From NCBI GenBank assembly GCA_027306715.1, contig DAHUZG010000430.1, forward strand, positions 1-8,769: a stretch of 8,769 nucleotides of DNA, given 5' to 3'. The notes below the pieces were generated by a model, which saw only the letters and a list, made by a program, of their open reading frames with translations, did no database searches and had not been told where the DNA came from. A program made the position numbers and the translations under genes. Origin of the DNA: Acidimicrobiaceae bacterium (GTDB lineage: Bacteria > Actinomycetota > Acidimicrobiia > Acidimicrobiales > Bog-793). Below are positions 1-7,649 of the stretch, piece by piece; position 1 is the first letter of the stretch; every line of letters starts with the position of its first letter.

Positions 1-2124
1 TCTGTCGGATCACCGGGCGTGGCCAGCGCCTTCGCGCCTGTCCAACGTCAGCTCGCAGGGCGAAGCGCCGCCGCCGCGACCTCGCCTGTTGCGGCGCCCC
101 CGCCCTTGCCGGCGAGCGCTGTCCCGCCCTCGCCGGCACGCACCGAGTCTTCCGGCGCCCCGACCGCGCCGCCCGAGCTGCAGCCGACCGCCGGGACAGC
201 GCCGGCTCCGCTGCTCGGCGACCGGCCGCTCGACCGAGTCGCCTCCGCCGCCCAGCTCGCCCCCTCCGCAACCGACCTGTCGCCGCCGGTCTCCACGACA
301 GGGGCGCAGGAGACCGGCCGCTCTCTCGACCTGGCGGAGGCTGGGGGCGCCGGTGACCCGCCCACCTCGCCGGGTGCCCGGTCGCGCCGGGGGCTCGGGG
401 CGCCGATCGCGCGGGTCCCCGACACGGGCCGCGCCTTCAGCGACCTCGCCTCGCCGCGGTCTTCGGCAGTGCCGCCCGCCGGCGCCCCGACCTCCGTGCA
501 GCGCGCCGGCCTCCCGCTCGCGAGCCCGGCGTCGGCGAGCAGCGTCCCGCTGCGGTCACCGGAGGCGGGCACCCTTCGGCCAGTCGCCGGCGGACCGTCG
601 CCGAGCACCGTACCGCCACGCCTCCGGACCACAGGTGCGCCATCCGGGCGCCCGCAGCTCGGACCGGTGCCGGTTCAGCCGCTGCGAGCCGGCCCTGGCG
701 CGAGCCTGCCGAGGCCGGGCGCGGGAATTCGTTCGCCGTCCGAACCGCAGCTGCCGTTGCTCGGAGCCCGCTTCGCCGGACGCTTCGGAGCCGGCGGATC
801 GGCCGCACCGAGTCTGCAGCTGTTGCCGGCCCGCCAGCGCCGCCGCAGCGACGAGGAGCGCGCTGCCCCGGACCTGAGCACGCCGCTCAGCGCCTGGCCC
901 TGGTCCTCGAGCGCCGCCACGACGTCGGCCACGGCGGCGCCGCTCGGCGAATTCAGCCCGGCTGACCCATCCCTTCCTGCCGGCGTGCTGATGACCTCCG
1001 GATCGGGAGCAGGCGCTGGGTCCGGAGTCCTCGGGGCCGCCGCCCCCGGGGCCGCCGCCCCCGGCACCAATCCGCTCGCCGCCCGTCCCCGGGTGCCGGC
1101 TGCCGGCGCAGTCGGGGACCGGCAGCTGCCGCTGCAACGATCGCCGGCCGGCGAGCCGGGCCGGGCCGCACCCCCGGCTGCACCGGTTCGGCCGCGCTTC
1201 GGCGACCTGTCCTCGATCGTCGTGGCGGCCGGGTCCGCCGCCGCACCCGCGGGACGCCTCGGCACGCCGCCGCGCCCGTCGCCGGCGGCCATCCCGTCTG
1301 CCGGCTCCCTCGTCGCCGGTGGATCGCCACCGGCCGCGCCTGTCCAGCGGAGCATTCCCGGCGGTGGCGAGCGGGGCGGTCAGGCCGCCGGCCAGCTGGC
1401 TGGCCTGCGTCCGCCCGGAGGAGGAGCCGGCACGGGCCCGTCCGGTCCAGGTCTCTCTGCCACAGGGAGTGCCGCCATTGCCGCAACGGGGCCGCCGCTG
1501 CACGTGCTCCGCGCTCTGCACGGCTCCCGACCTGGCGGTGACAGCTCGTCGGGGGCTCCGACCGGGCTCGCGCCGGCCTCCGCCATTATCGGGCCCCGAT
1601 CGAGCGGTGCCGACGCCCTGTTGGCGAGCGTGCAGCGCTCGATGCCGTCCACTGGGCCGCCAGCAGGGCCGCCAGTGGCGCGGGCGTTGCACCCGCCGCT
1701 TGTCCTCGCCGCGCCCGCTGCCGCTCCGCCGGCGCCGGTTGTCGTGCAGACCTCACGCCAGGCACTCGCCGTCGAGCGGCGCAACGAGAGCCTGCCGGGC
1801 GCAGCCTCGCAGGTGGCGGTCCAGCGGTCGGTCGGCGTCGGCGGCGCCCTCTCTGGGCTGTTCCGCGGTGCCCTCGCAGCAGGCGGCGGCGTGCTCGACC
1901 GCGACGCCCAGTCGCGCTGGAACGCCCACAAGGCCGAGATGGCGCAGCGCGAGAGCGCCAAGCTGCTCGATCCCGCCCAGCTGGGTGCCGCTCTCGACCA
2001 GCTCGAGCCGCGGCAGCTGCGGCGGCTCGCCGCCCGCCTCTACCCCCACATCAGTCAGCGGATCAAGGTCGAGCTCGGCCGTGACCGCGAGCGGGCCGGA
2101 ATGGTCACCGGCTTGCACCGTTAG
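1..2124 (+). CDS. eCIS-associated Pro/Ala-rich protein with VQR motifs and helical C-terminus (5' partial)
   Basis: The frame is open to the left edge. A GTG at 19 would give 701 residues, but it has no Shine-Dalgarno sequence and falls just before a VQRQ motif, so the real start is probably upstream. Residues are counted from that GTG. Residues 1-605 are low-complexity, rich in Pro, Ala, Gly, Ser and Arg, with no visible fold, signal peptide or membrane segment. VQR-type motifs recur at 8 (VQRQ), 160 (VQRA), 372 (LQRS), 442, 538 and 601 (VQRS). From about 627 the composition changes to a charged helical segment ending in LARxLYxxIxxRIKxELxxDRERAG. From memory, similar C-terminal segments occur in small proteins of actinobacterial eCIS clusters, and VQR motifs recur in eCIS-linked DUF4157 proteins; neither was checked by search. 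The stop lies inside the ribosome binding site of the tube gene, which ties it to the machine. Function unknown: adaptor, cargo or assembly factor are possible. Confidence 0.72.
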   Translation, partial: SVGSPGVASAFAPVQRQLAGRSAAAATSPVAAPPPLPASAVPPSPARTESSGAPTAPPELQPTAGTAPAPLLGDRPLDRVASAAQLAPSATDLSPPVSTTGAQETGRSLDLAEAGGAGDPPTSPGARSRRGLGAPIARVPDTGRAFSDLASPRSSAVPPAGAPTSVQRAGLPLASPASASSVPLRSPEAGTLRPVAGGPSPSTVPPRLRTTGAPSGRPQLGPVPVQPLRAGPGASLPRPGAGIRSPSEPQLPLLGARFAGRFGAGGSAAPSLQLLPARQRRRSDEERAAPDLSTPLSAWPWSSSAATTSATAAPLGEFSPADPSLPAGVLMTSGSGAGAGSGVLGAAAPGAAAPGTNPLAARPRVPAAGAVGDRQLPLQRSPAGEPGRAAPPAAPVRPRFGDLSSIVVAAGSAAAPAGRLGTPPRPSPAAIPSAGSLVAGGSPPAAPVQRSIPGGGERGGQAAGQLAGLRPPGGGAGTGPSGPGLSATGSAAIAATGPPLHVLRALHGSRPGGDSSSGAPTGLAPASAIIGPRSSGADALLASVQRSMPSTGPPAGPPVARALHPPLVLAAPAAAPPAPVVVQTSRQALAVERRNESLPGAASQVAVQRSVGVGGALSGLFRGALAAGGGVLDRDAQSRWNAHKAEMAQRESAKLLDPAQLGAALDQLEPRQLRRLAARLYPHISQRIKVELGRDRERAGMVTGLHR
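1033..1062. repeat. Perfect 15-bp tandem duplication in the Pro/Ala-rich gene
   Basis: The unit ggggccgccgccccc occurs twice head to tail (1033-1047 and 1048-1062). It adds five residues per copy, giving GAAAPGAAAPG in the disordered part of the first gene. Because the unit is a multiple of three it keeps the frame. It looks like a simple slippage product in GC-rich DNA, and it shows how this region can grow without harm to the reading frame. Confidence 0.85.
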
Positions 2125-2130
2125 GAGAGG
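2123..2130 (+). promoter_or_regulatory. Ribosome binding site of the tail tube gene
   Basis: The sequence aggagagg lies two bases before the ATG at 2133 and is the strongest Shine-Dalgarno match in the window. It begins within the stop codon of the preceding gene (2122-2124), so ribosomes ending that gene are positioned on it. A strong site fits a tube subunit, which is needed in many copies, whereas baseplate proteins are needed in few. Confidence 0.75.
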
Positions 2131-2132
2131 CG

Positions 2133-2621
2133 ATGTCCCTCAACGACCCGACGCTCGATCCCGTCGTCAGCGTCTACTTCCGCCTCGAGGTCGACAACGT
2201 CGACCTCGGCGTCTTCACCCAGTGCTCGGGACTCGGCATGGAGATGCAGTTCGAGCAGTACGAGGAGGGCGGCGGCGGCCTCTTCGTGCAGCAGCTGCCT
2301 GGGCGCATCCGGTACAACAACCTGGAGGTGACGAGGCCCATCGGGCCGTGGACCGCCCAGACGATGTCCTGGCTGAACGCCATGAACAGCGCCTTGCTGC
2401 ACGGCTTCGAGCCGACCACCGCCCGCCTCTCGGCGCTCGATCCCGGCGGCGACATCGTCTTCGCCTGGCAGCTGCAGGGTGTGCTGCCGGCCCGCTGGAC
2501 GGGGCCGTCGTTCGACGTCACCAGCCCGAGCCCGGTGACCGAGACGCTCGAGCTTGCCTACACAGCGATCCTGCTCGATCCGAGCGACACGACCGACGAC
2601 TTGTTCAAGGATGCCTTATAG
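2133..2621 (+). CDS. Phage-tail-like tube protein (T4 gp19 / Afp1-Afp5 family)
   Basis: This 162-residue protein is a subunit of the inner tube, which forms stacked hexameric rings inside the contractile sheath. The N-terminal part (about residues 10-70) shows the family pattern: a strand with YFRLEVDNVDLGVF, then the xxCSGLGMEMQFEQYEEGG segment, then LPGRIRYNNLEVTRPI. A tryptophan follows at the start of the conserved helix (PWTAQTMSWLNAM), and the C-terminus ends in a strand with ETLELAYT. Length matches the tube family (about 140-170). It precedes the LysM adaptor by two bases, which suggests the tube paralogue nearest the baseplate (Afp5-like), with the main tube gene next to the sheath upstream. 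That paralogue assignment is inference; membership of the gp19 tube family is clear. Confidence 0.92.
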   Translation: MSLNDPTLDPVVSVYFRLEVDNVDLGVFTQCSGLGMEMQFEQYEEGGGGLFVQQLPGRIRYNNLEVTRPIGPWTAQTMSWLNAMNSALLHGFEPTTARLSALDPGGDIVFAWQLQGVLPARWTGPSFDVTSPSPVTETLELAYTAILLDPSDTTDDLFKDAL

Positions 2622-2623
2622 CC

Positions 2624-3499
2624 ATGTCTGAGATCGGCAACCTGGTGGACTCGAGCGGGGCGGCGACCGCCAGCCAGTACCTCAAGCTCGAGAAGGCCTA
2701 CCTGCTCGTCATCCCGCCGTCCTCGCCTGCGGGCGGCAAGCTGGCGATGGCGATCGGCGGCATCGTCGCCTCCGAGGGCGCCCAGGCCGGTCAGTCGGCG
2801 CTGCAGAGCAGCGGCTCGAGCGGCGCCTCGGCAGGCACGAAAGCCATCCAGGCGGCGTCGAGCGAGGTCGGCGGCAACGTCGGCAACAAGGTCACCTTCT
2901 TGTTCAATCCGAACAGCTACACCATCGAGAAGCAGGGCCTGTGGAGCCGGGAGCCGGACGAGGGCGCGCTCAGCACCTCGATCCCGGTCTGGCGCGGCGC
3001 CGGGCCGCGGGTGATGAGCGTCGAGGTGCTGCTCGACGCCAGCTTCTCCGACAACGGGGGCATCCAGGCCGACATCGACCTGCTCTTCGACTGCTGCAAG
3101 CCGACGTACTTCTCGCTGCTCTCGCTCTCGCCGTCGCCCCCGTTCGTGATGTTCGGCTGGGGCCTCACCCTCGGCTTCCTCGCCTACATGGAGAGCGTGC
3201 GCGCCGAGTACAACTACTTCCGCCCCGACGGCACCCCGCTTCGTGCCAAGTGCAGCCTCGTCATGCAGGAGATCCCGATGAGCATGCCGGGCCAGAACCC
3301 GACCTCCGGCGGGCGCGTCCGGCGCACCCGCACGGTCGTGGCCGGCGACACGTTGCAGTCGATCGCCTTCCGCGAGTACGGCAAGCCGACCATGTGGCGG
3401 GCGATCGCCTCGACCAACGGCATCGTGGACCCGATGCGGCTGGCGCCGGGGACGACGCTGCTCATCCCGCCGGTCGACGAAGCCGGCGAACTGGCCTGA
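2624..3499 (+). CDS. eCIS tube-baseplate adaptor with C-terminal LysM domain (Afp7-like)
   Basis: The product has 291 residues. The ATG at 2624 is two bases after the tube stop, with a weak aagga 12 bases upstream; the frame also runs open further upstream, but that part overlaps two well-supported genes and is a shadow. Residues 20-32 (YLKLEKAYLLVIPP) and 89-230 (starting VTFLFNPNSYTI) match the CIS tube-type domain found in Afp7-like proteins, with its FxFNPxxY strand. Residues 233-285 form a LysM domain: RTRTVVAGDTLQSIAFREYG, then WRAIASTNGI and PGTTLLIPP. In T4-like machines the equivalent protein (gp53/gp54-like LysM) joins tube and baseplate hub, so the LysM here probably acts in assembly rather than in binding free peptidoglycan. 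A Gly/Ala/Ser-rich insertion at about residues 33-88 separates the first two strands. No signal peptide is seen. Confidence 0.9.
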   Translation: MSEIGNLVDSSGAATASQYLKLEKAYLLVIPPSSPAGGKLAMAIGGIVASEGAQAGQSALQSSGSSGASAGTKAIQAASSEVGGNVGNKVTFLFNPNSYTIEKQGLWSREPDEGALSTSIPVWRGAGPRVMSVEVLLDASFSDNGGIQADIDLLFDCCKPTYFSLLSLSPSPPFVMFGWGLTLGFLAYMESVRAEYNYFRPDGTPLRAKCSLVMQEIPMSMPGQNPTSGGRVRRTRTVVAGDTLQSIAFREYGKPTMWRAIASTNGIVDPMRLAPGTTLLIPPVDEAGELA

Positions 3500-3520
3500 G
3501 GCCGGGGGCGAACAGCCGCG

Positions 3521-5293
3521 ATGGCGGAACGGAACTGGACGAGCGCGCTCGTCATCACGATCGACGGGGCGCCGCTCGACCCGTTGATCGAGGACCAGCT
3601 GCGCCGCGTCGTGGTCGAGAACAGCATGCAACTGCCGGACTCGTTCGAGATGACGTTCGCCGACCCGGCTGCCAATGTCGTCGAGCTCGGCGCGATCCTC
3701 GTCGGCAGCGAGGTCTCGATCAGCGTGAACGCCGGCGGCGACGAGCCGGCGCCGCTCATGGTCGGCCAGGTGACCGCTGTCGAGTACGAGTACGACGAGC
3801 TCGGGGGCCGCACCGTGGTCCGCGGCCTTGACGCCTCTCACCTGCTGTTCAGAGGCAAGAACGTGAGGATCTTCGAGGAGATGCTGGCCTCGGAGATCGT
3901 CGAGGCGATCCTCGGAGAGAACGGCGTCACCCCCGGTGAGGTCCTCCCGAGCGACGACGTCATCCAGTTCATCGTCCAGGCCGGGACGACGGACTGGCAG
4001 TTCATCCAGAAGCTGGCGTCTGATTGCGGCTACCGGGCGTGGATGATGGACGGCTTGTTCAATTTCGCCCCGATCGATCCGCCCGTGAGCGGGGACGTGC
4101 CGGGCACCTACGAGCTCAACGAGCCGACACAGATCGTCGTCGGGCAGGGCGTGATCCGCCTGCGGGCGGTCGTCCGCAGCACCGAGCAGGTCGACGACGT
4201 CTCGGTGACAGGGTGGAACCCGACCCTCGGCGAGCCGGCGGTCGGTGAGTCGCCGGCCGAGTCTATCGGCGTCGAGATCGCCACCCAGCCCGAGGAGGTC
4301 GCCGCGATGGCGGGGGCCAAGGTCTTCCAGCACCTCTGGTTCCCGACCGACGACGAGGACGCCGCCGAGACCAAGGCCGCCGCCCTCGGGAACCAGCTCG
4401 CCGAGTCCTACGCCGAGATCGACGGCGAGGTGGTGGGAAGCCCGCTGCTTCGCGCCGGGGTCCCGATCAACATCACCGGCGCAGGCGCGATGTTCGAGGG
4501 CGGCTACACGTTGACCTCGGCGCGTCACATCTTCGACCCCGATGCCGGCTACACCACCGCCTTCAACGTGAGCGGCTGGCAGGACCGGACGATGTACGGG
4601 CTCGCCTCGGGCCACGCCTTGCCGGCGGGCGAGCCGTTCCGCATCCCCGGCGTCGTCTCCGGGACGGTCGTCGACGTGCGTGACCCCCTCGAGCAGGGCC
4701 GCGTGCAGGTGATGTTCGAGTGGATGGGCCCCGAGGTGATCACGCCGTTCATCCGCTGTGTCAACATGGGTGCCGGCGAGGCCTTCGGGTCACTTTTCGT
4801 GCCCGAGATCGGCAGCGAGGTGCTCGTCGCCTTCGAGCAGGGAGATCCCTCCAAGCCGATCGTGATCGGCGGCCTCTACTCCGAGGTGATCCAGCCGGGC
4901 GCCTCGCCCGAGCTGATCGACGACGCCCTCGGTCTCGTCAACGAGCGACGGATCAGTTCACGGTTCCTGCACAACATCACCTTTTACGATGCCGAGGAGC
5001 AGAGCGGCATCCTGATCCAGACCGGTGACGAGGTCGCCGGCATCTTCTTGAACGCCGAGGAGCAGGTCATCAGCATCTACAACCTCGACGGGAACCTCGA
5101 GATCAGCGCCACGGACGTCGTGATCGCCGCCGAAGGCGACCTCTCGCTCGAGGCGGTCGGCGAGCTCTCGCTGTCGGCAGCCTCGATCACGATCGAAGGC
5201 GAGGGGGACGTCGAGATCAACGGCGCGTCGATAGCCATCGAGGGCGACGCCGACATGTCGCTCGACGCGCCGATCGTGACGATCAACGGCTGA
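3521..5293 (+). CDS. Central spike / hub protein, VgrG-like gp27-gp5 fusion (Afp8-like)
   Basis: This 590-residue protein forms the trimeric spike that plugs the baseplate and leads penetration. Residues 1 to about 360 resemble the phage late-control D/gp27 hub: an N-terminal strand VITIDG, LPDSFEMTFAD, and ASHLLFRGKNVRIF near 105-118. Residues about 373-470 form the gp5-type OB fold (VVSGTVVDVRDPLEQGRVQV, then PEIGSEVLVAFEQGDPSKPIVIGGLY). Residues about 485-590 are short strands alternating hydrophobic residues with Glu/Asp (ISIYNLDG, ITIEGEGDVEING, IVTING), as in the triple-stranded beta-helix needle. Length is near that usual for Afp8. The ATG at 3521 follows a 21-base spacer with only a G-run at 3504-3508 as a ribosome site. 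No effector domain or PAAR motif is fused at the end. Confidence 0.93.
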   Translation: MAERNWTSALVITIDGAPLDPLIEDQLRRVVVENSMQLPDSFEMTFADPAANVVELGAILVGSEVSISVNAGGDEPAPLMVGQVTAVEYEYDELGGRTVVRGLDASHLLFRGKNVRIFEEMLASEIVEAILGENGVTPGEVLPSDDVIQFIVQAGTTDWQFIQKLASDCGYRAWMMDGLFNFAPIDPPVSGDVPGTYELNEPTQIVVGQGVIRLRAVVRSTEQVDDVSVTGWNPTLGEPAVGESPAESIGVEIATQPEEVAAMAGAKVFQHLWFPTDDEDAAETKAAALGNQLAESYAEIDGEVVGSPLLRAGVPINITGAGAMFEGGYTLTSARHIFDPDAGYTTAFNVSGWQDRTMYGLASGHALPAGEPFRIPGVVSGTVVDVRDPLEQGRVQVMFEWMGPEVITPFIRCVNMGAGEAFGSLFVPEIGSEVLVAFEQGDPSKPIVIGGLYSEVIQPGASPELIDDALGLVNERRISSRFLHNITFYDAEEQSGILIQTGDEVAGIFLNAEEQVISIYNLDGNLEISATDVVIAAEGDLSLEAVGELSLSAASITIEGEGDVEINGASIAIEGDADMSLDAPIVTING

Positions 5294-5303
5294 GGGGCAC
5301 AAG

Positions 5304-5702
5304 ATGGCTGGCGAGTTCATCGGGTCGGGGTGGGGCTTTCCGCTCTCGGCCACCTCCACCGGCGGGATCGCCCTCGTGAGCGGCTCCCGCGAGATCGAAG
5401 AGGCGATCCGGCTGATCCTCGGCACCGCCTTCGGCGAGCGTCCGATGCGACCCGAGTTCGGCTGCGGCATCCATGACCACGTCTTTGCCACGGCGGACGC
5501 CACGACGGCCGGGATGATCAGCTTCGAGGTCAAGCGCGCACTGGCTCGATGGGAGCCGCGGGTCACCGTCAACGACGTCGTCGTGAGCATCGACGAGGAG
5601 ACCAGGTCGACGCTCTACATCGACGTCCGTTACTCCGTGCGCGGCACCAACGACCCGCGCAACCTCGTGTTCCCCTTCTACCTCATCCCCGAGGAAGGCT
5701 GA
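5304..5702 (+). CDS. gp25-like baseplate wedge protein (GPW/gp25 family, Afp9-like)
   Basis: The product has 132 residues, the usual size of the gp25/GpW lysozyme-like family, which starts sheath assembly at the baseplate wedge and has no enzyme activity. Seen in the sequence: the N-terminal GWGFPLSATSTGGIALVSGSREIEEAIRLIL segment at about 9-39 (shown as the usual entry helix), the hallmark GERPMRPEFGCGIHDHVF at 44-61, and a C-terminal pair of strands ending PFYLIPEEG. The ATG lies 10 bases after the spike stop, with gagggg just upstream as ribosome binding site. Its place between spike and baseplate J protein is the standard order in eCIS clusters. Confidence 0.94.
   Translation: MAGEFIGSGWGFPLSATSTGGIALVSGSREIEEAIRLILGTAFGERPMRPEFGCGIHDHVFATADATTAGMISFEVKRALARWEPRVTVNDVVVSIDEETRSTLYIDVRYSVRGTNDPRNLVFPFYLIPEEG
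5691..5698 (+). promoter_or_regulatory. Ribosome binding site supporting the GTG start of the baseplate J gene
   Basis: The purine run gaggaagg lies within the last codons of the gp25-like gene, seven bases before the GTG at 5706. It supports this GTG as the start, which also gives the expected N-terminus (PVPNLDDRRF) of this family. Confidence 0.6.
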
Positions 5703-5705
5703 CCT

Positions 5706-7649
5706 GTGTCCCTGCCCGTGCCGAACCTCGACGACCGTCGCTTCCAGAGCTACGTCGACGACGCCAAGCGGCTCGTCCAGCAACGCTGCCCGGAGTGGAC
5801 CGACCACAACGTGTCGGACCCGGGGGTGACGCTGATCGAGACCTTCGCCTACATGGTCGACCAGCTCACCTACCGGCTCAACCTCATCCCGGAGCGGAAC
5901 TACCTGGCCTTTCTCGACCTCATCGGCCTCAAGCTCTTCCCGCCGTCGGCGGCGCGGGCGGCGATCACGTTCTGGCTCTCCGCTCCCCAGGACGACCCGG
6001 TCGTGATCCCACGCGGGACCCGTGTCAGCACCCAGCGTGTCGAGCGCGAGGACCCGGTCGTCTTCGAGACGCTGCGGCCGCTCACGATCCACAGCTGCGG
6101 GCTCGAGCGGGCCGTCTCGGTCGGCGTCGAGGGTCTCTCCTCGGATCACAGCGAGAGGCTCGGCATCGAGGGCTTCTTCTGCTTCGGCGCGATCCCGATC
6201 CCCGGCGAGTGCCTCCTGCTCGGGCTCTCGGACGCCGCGCCCTCGAACATCGTCGTGCTGCGCATGCAGTGCCACCTCGAAGGGGTGGGCGTCGACCCGG
6301 AGAGCCCCCCGCTCGTGTGGGAGGCCTACGACGGCGGCAAGTGGATCGCCTGTGACCTCGAGCGGGACGAGACCGGCGGCCTCAACCAGCCCGGCGACGT
6401 GATCCTGCACGTCCCCGCTGAGCACGAGGTGGCGCTGATCGACGGGCAACGCGCCGGCTGGCTGCGTTGCCGGGTCACCGAGCCGGAGGAGGGTCAGCCC
6501 TTCTACTCGGCGTCGCCGTCGATCGAGCAGCTCGCCGCCTTCATCGTCGGCGGCACGACCCAGGCGGTGCACGCCCTCGTCGTCGACGACGAGACCCTCG
6601 GGCTCTCCGAAGGAGTGCCGGCGCAGCATTTCGGCCTCCGCCACACGCCGGCCGTGCCCTCGGAGATCCCGCACGTCGTCGAGGTCGCCGCCGGTGACGG
6701 CTGGGAGGAGTGGAGCGAGGTCGACACCTTCGCCGCATCCGGGCCGGAGGACCGCCACTTCATGGTCGACGCCGTCAGCGGCGACGTCAGCTTCGGGCCG
6801 GCGGTGCGGCTCGAGGACGGCACCATCTGTTACTACGGAGCCGTCCCGCCGAAAGGCGCCCCGATCCGCATCCGCCAGTACCGCAGCGGCGGCGGCCAGG
6901 GCGGCAACGTCGCCCGCCATTCGCTCACCGTGCTGCGCTCGAAGGTTCCCTACGTGACGGCGGTCACCAACCGCGAGCCCGCCGCGGGCGGTGTTGACGG
7001 CGAGGAGGTCGAGAACGCCAAGGCGCGCGGACCGATCAGCCTGCGCACCCTCGGCCGGGCCGTCACCGTCGAGGACTACGAGATGCTTGCCAAAGGCGCC
7101 GCGCCCGGGATCGCCCGGGTCCGCTGCGTCCCGGCCGCGGGCGAGGATGCCGACGGAGTGCGCGTCCTCGTCGTGCCTGCCGTTGCCGACGACGAGGACG
7201 AGACGATGCCCTTCGCCCGTCTCGCCCCCCCGCCCGAGCTGCTCGCCCAGGTCGCCGCCGAGCTCGACCAGCGCCGCACGATCGGGGCGCGTGTCGTCGT
7301 CGAGCCGCCGTTGTTCCAGGGCGTGACGGTCGTGGCGCAGCTGCGCTCGCGCCATTTCGCCGATCCGCCGAGAGTGCGCGACGACGCCACGTCGGCGCTC
7401 TACCGCTACTTGCACCCGATCCACGGCGGCGCTGAGGGCGCCGGATGGCCGTTCGGTCGCCCGGTCCACGCTGGAGAGGTCTACGCCGTGCTGCAGTCGG
7501 TGCCCGGCGTCGAGCTCGTCGAGGCCGTCCAGCTCTACCCGGCTGACCCGGTGACCGGGATGCGCGGCGCCGTCACCCAGCGCCTCGAGATCGAGCCCAA
7601 TGCCCTCCTCTTCTCCTACGGCCACGAAGTGAGAGTCGTCGCGCCGTGA
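5706..7649 (+). CDS. Baseplate J-like wedge protein (Afp11-like putative baseplate assembly protein)
   Basis: At 647 residues it has the size typical of the eCIS 'putative baseplate assembly protein' group, related to T4 gp6 and P2 gpJ, which builds the wedge ring around the hub. Seen: an N-terminal PNLDDRRFQSYVDDA helix, then EWTDHNVSDPGVTLIETFAY at about 30-49, the DHNVxDPGxTL motif that marks this group, then LTYRLNLIPERNYLAFLDLIG. The middle (about 75-430) is strand-rich and includes a carbohydrate-module-like stretch around DAVSGDVSFG. The C-terminal section has GPISLRTLGRAVTVEDYEML (about 442-461), the conserved entry to the baseplate J core. The GTG start follows the gp25 stop by three bases, and the stop overlaps the next gene by four bases, so wedge proteins are likely made together. 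Confidence 0.93.
   Translation: MSLPVPNLDDRRFQSYVDDAKRLVQQRCPEWTDHNVSDPGVTLIETFAYMVDQLTYRLNLIPERNYLAFLDLIGLKLFPPSAARAAITFWLSAPQDDPVVIPRGTRVSTQRVEREDPVVFETLRPLTIHSCGLERAVSVGVEGLSSDHSERLGIEGFFCFGAIPIPGECLLLGLSDAAPSNIVVLRMQCHLEGVGVDPESPPLVWEAYDGGKWIACDLERDETGGLNQPGDVILHVPAEHEVALIDGQRAGWLRCRVTEPEEGQPFYSASPSIEQLAAFIVGGTTQAVHALVVDDETLGLSEGVPAQHFGLRHTPAVPSEIPHVVEVAAGDGWEEWSEVDTFAASGPEDRHFMVDAVSGDVSFGPAVRLEDGTICYYGAVPPKGAPIRIRQYRSGGGQGGNVARHSLTVLRSKVPYVTAVTNREPAAGGVDGEEVENAKARGPISLRTLGRAVTVEDYEMLAKGAAPGIARVRCVPAAGEDADGVRVLVVPAVADDEDETMPFARLAPPPELLAQVAAELDQRRTIGARVVVEPPLFQGVTVVAQLRSRHFADPPRVRDDATSALYRYLHPIHGGAEGAGWPFGRPVHAGEVYAVLQSVPGVELVEAVQLYPADPVTGMRGAVTQRLEIEPNALLFSYGHEVRVVAP
7646..7649 (+). promoter_or_regulatory. 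GTGA stop-start overlap (translational coupling)
   Basis: The GTG start of the gpI-like gene (7646-7648) overlaps the TGA stop of the J-like gene (7647-7649). Only a weak purine stretch (7625-7634) lies upstream, so re-initiation by ribosomes finishing the J-like gene is the likely route of translation. Confidence 0.7.

Noticed and set aside
556..1692. Several long minus-strand and alternate plus-strand frames across the first gene
   Set aside because: They are low-complexity Arg/Gly/Pro-rich frames expected in very GC-rich DNA. Only the frame ending at 2124 joins to a conserved-looking C-terminus and a coupled downstream gene.
1..2124. First gene as the tape measure protein
   Set aside because: Tape measures are long and mainly helical. 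This chain is Pro-rich and disordered up to its last ~75 residues, so the role is unlikely, though length control cannot be ruled out by reading alone.
1319..2623. Upstream extension of the LysM protein frame to 1319
   Set aside because: The frame is open, but the extension is Arg/Pro/Ser-rich nonsense overlapping the first gene and the whole tube gene. The ATG at 2624 directly after the tube stop gives the expected N-terminus.
2624..3499. LysM protein as a cell-wall hydrolase or phage lysin
   Set aside because: There is no catalytic domain or signal peptide, and its place between the tube and spike genes fits the adaptor role known for Afp7-like proteins.
3493..3503. GGCC-TGA-GGCC inverted repeat at the stop of the LysM gene as a possible terminator
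   Set aside because: The stem is only 4 bp, the loop is 3 bases and no T-run follows; the spike gene starts 18 bases later. Chance is likely in GC-rich DNA.
2558..4615. Minus-strand open frame of 685 codons opposite the LysM and spike genes
   Set aside because: It is rich in Arg, His, Asp, Ala and Val with no family motifs, and lies opposite two well-recognised genes. High-GC codon use on the plus strand (GAC, CTC, GTC) removes stops from this antisense frame.
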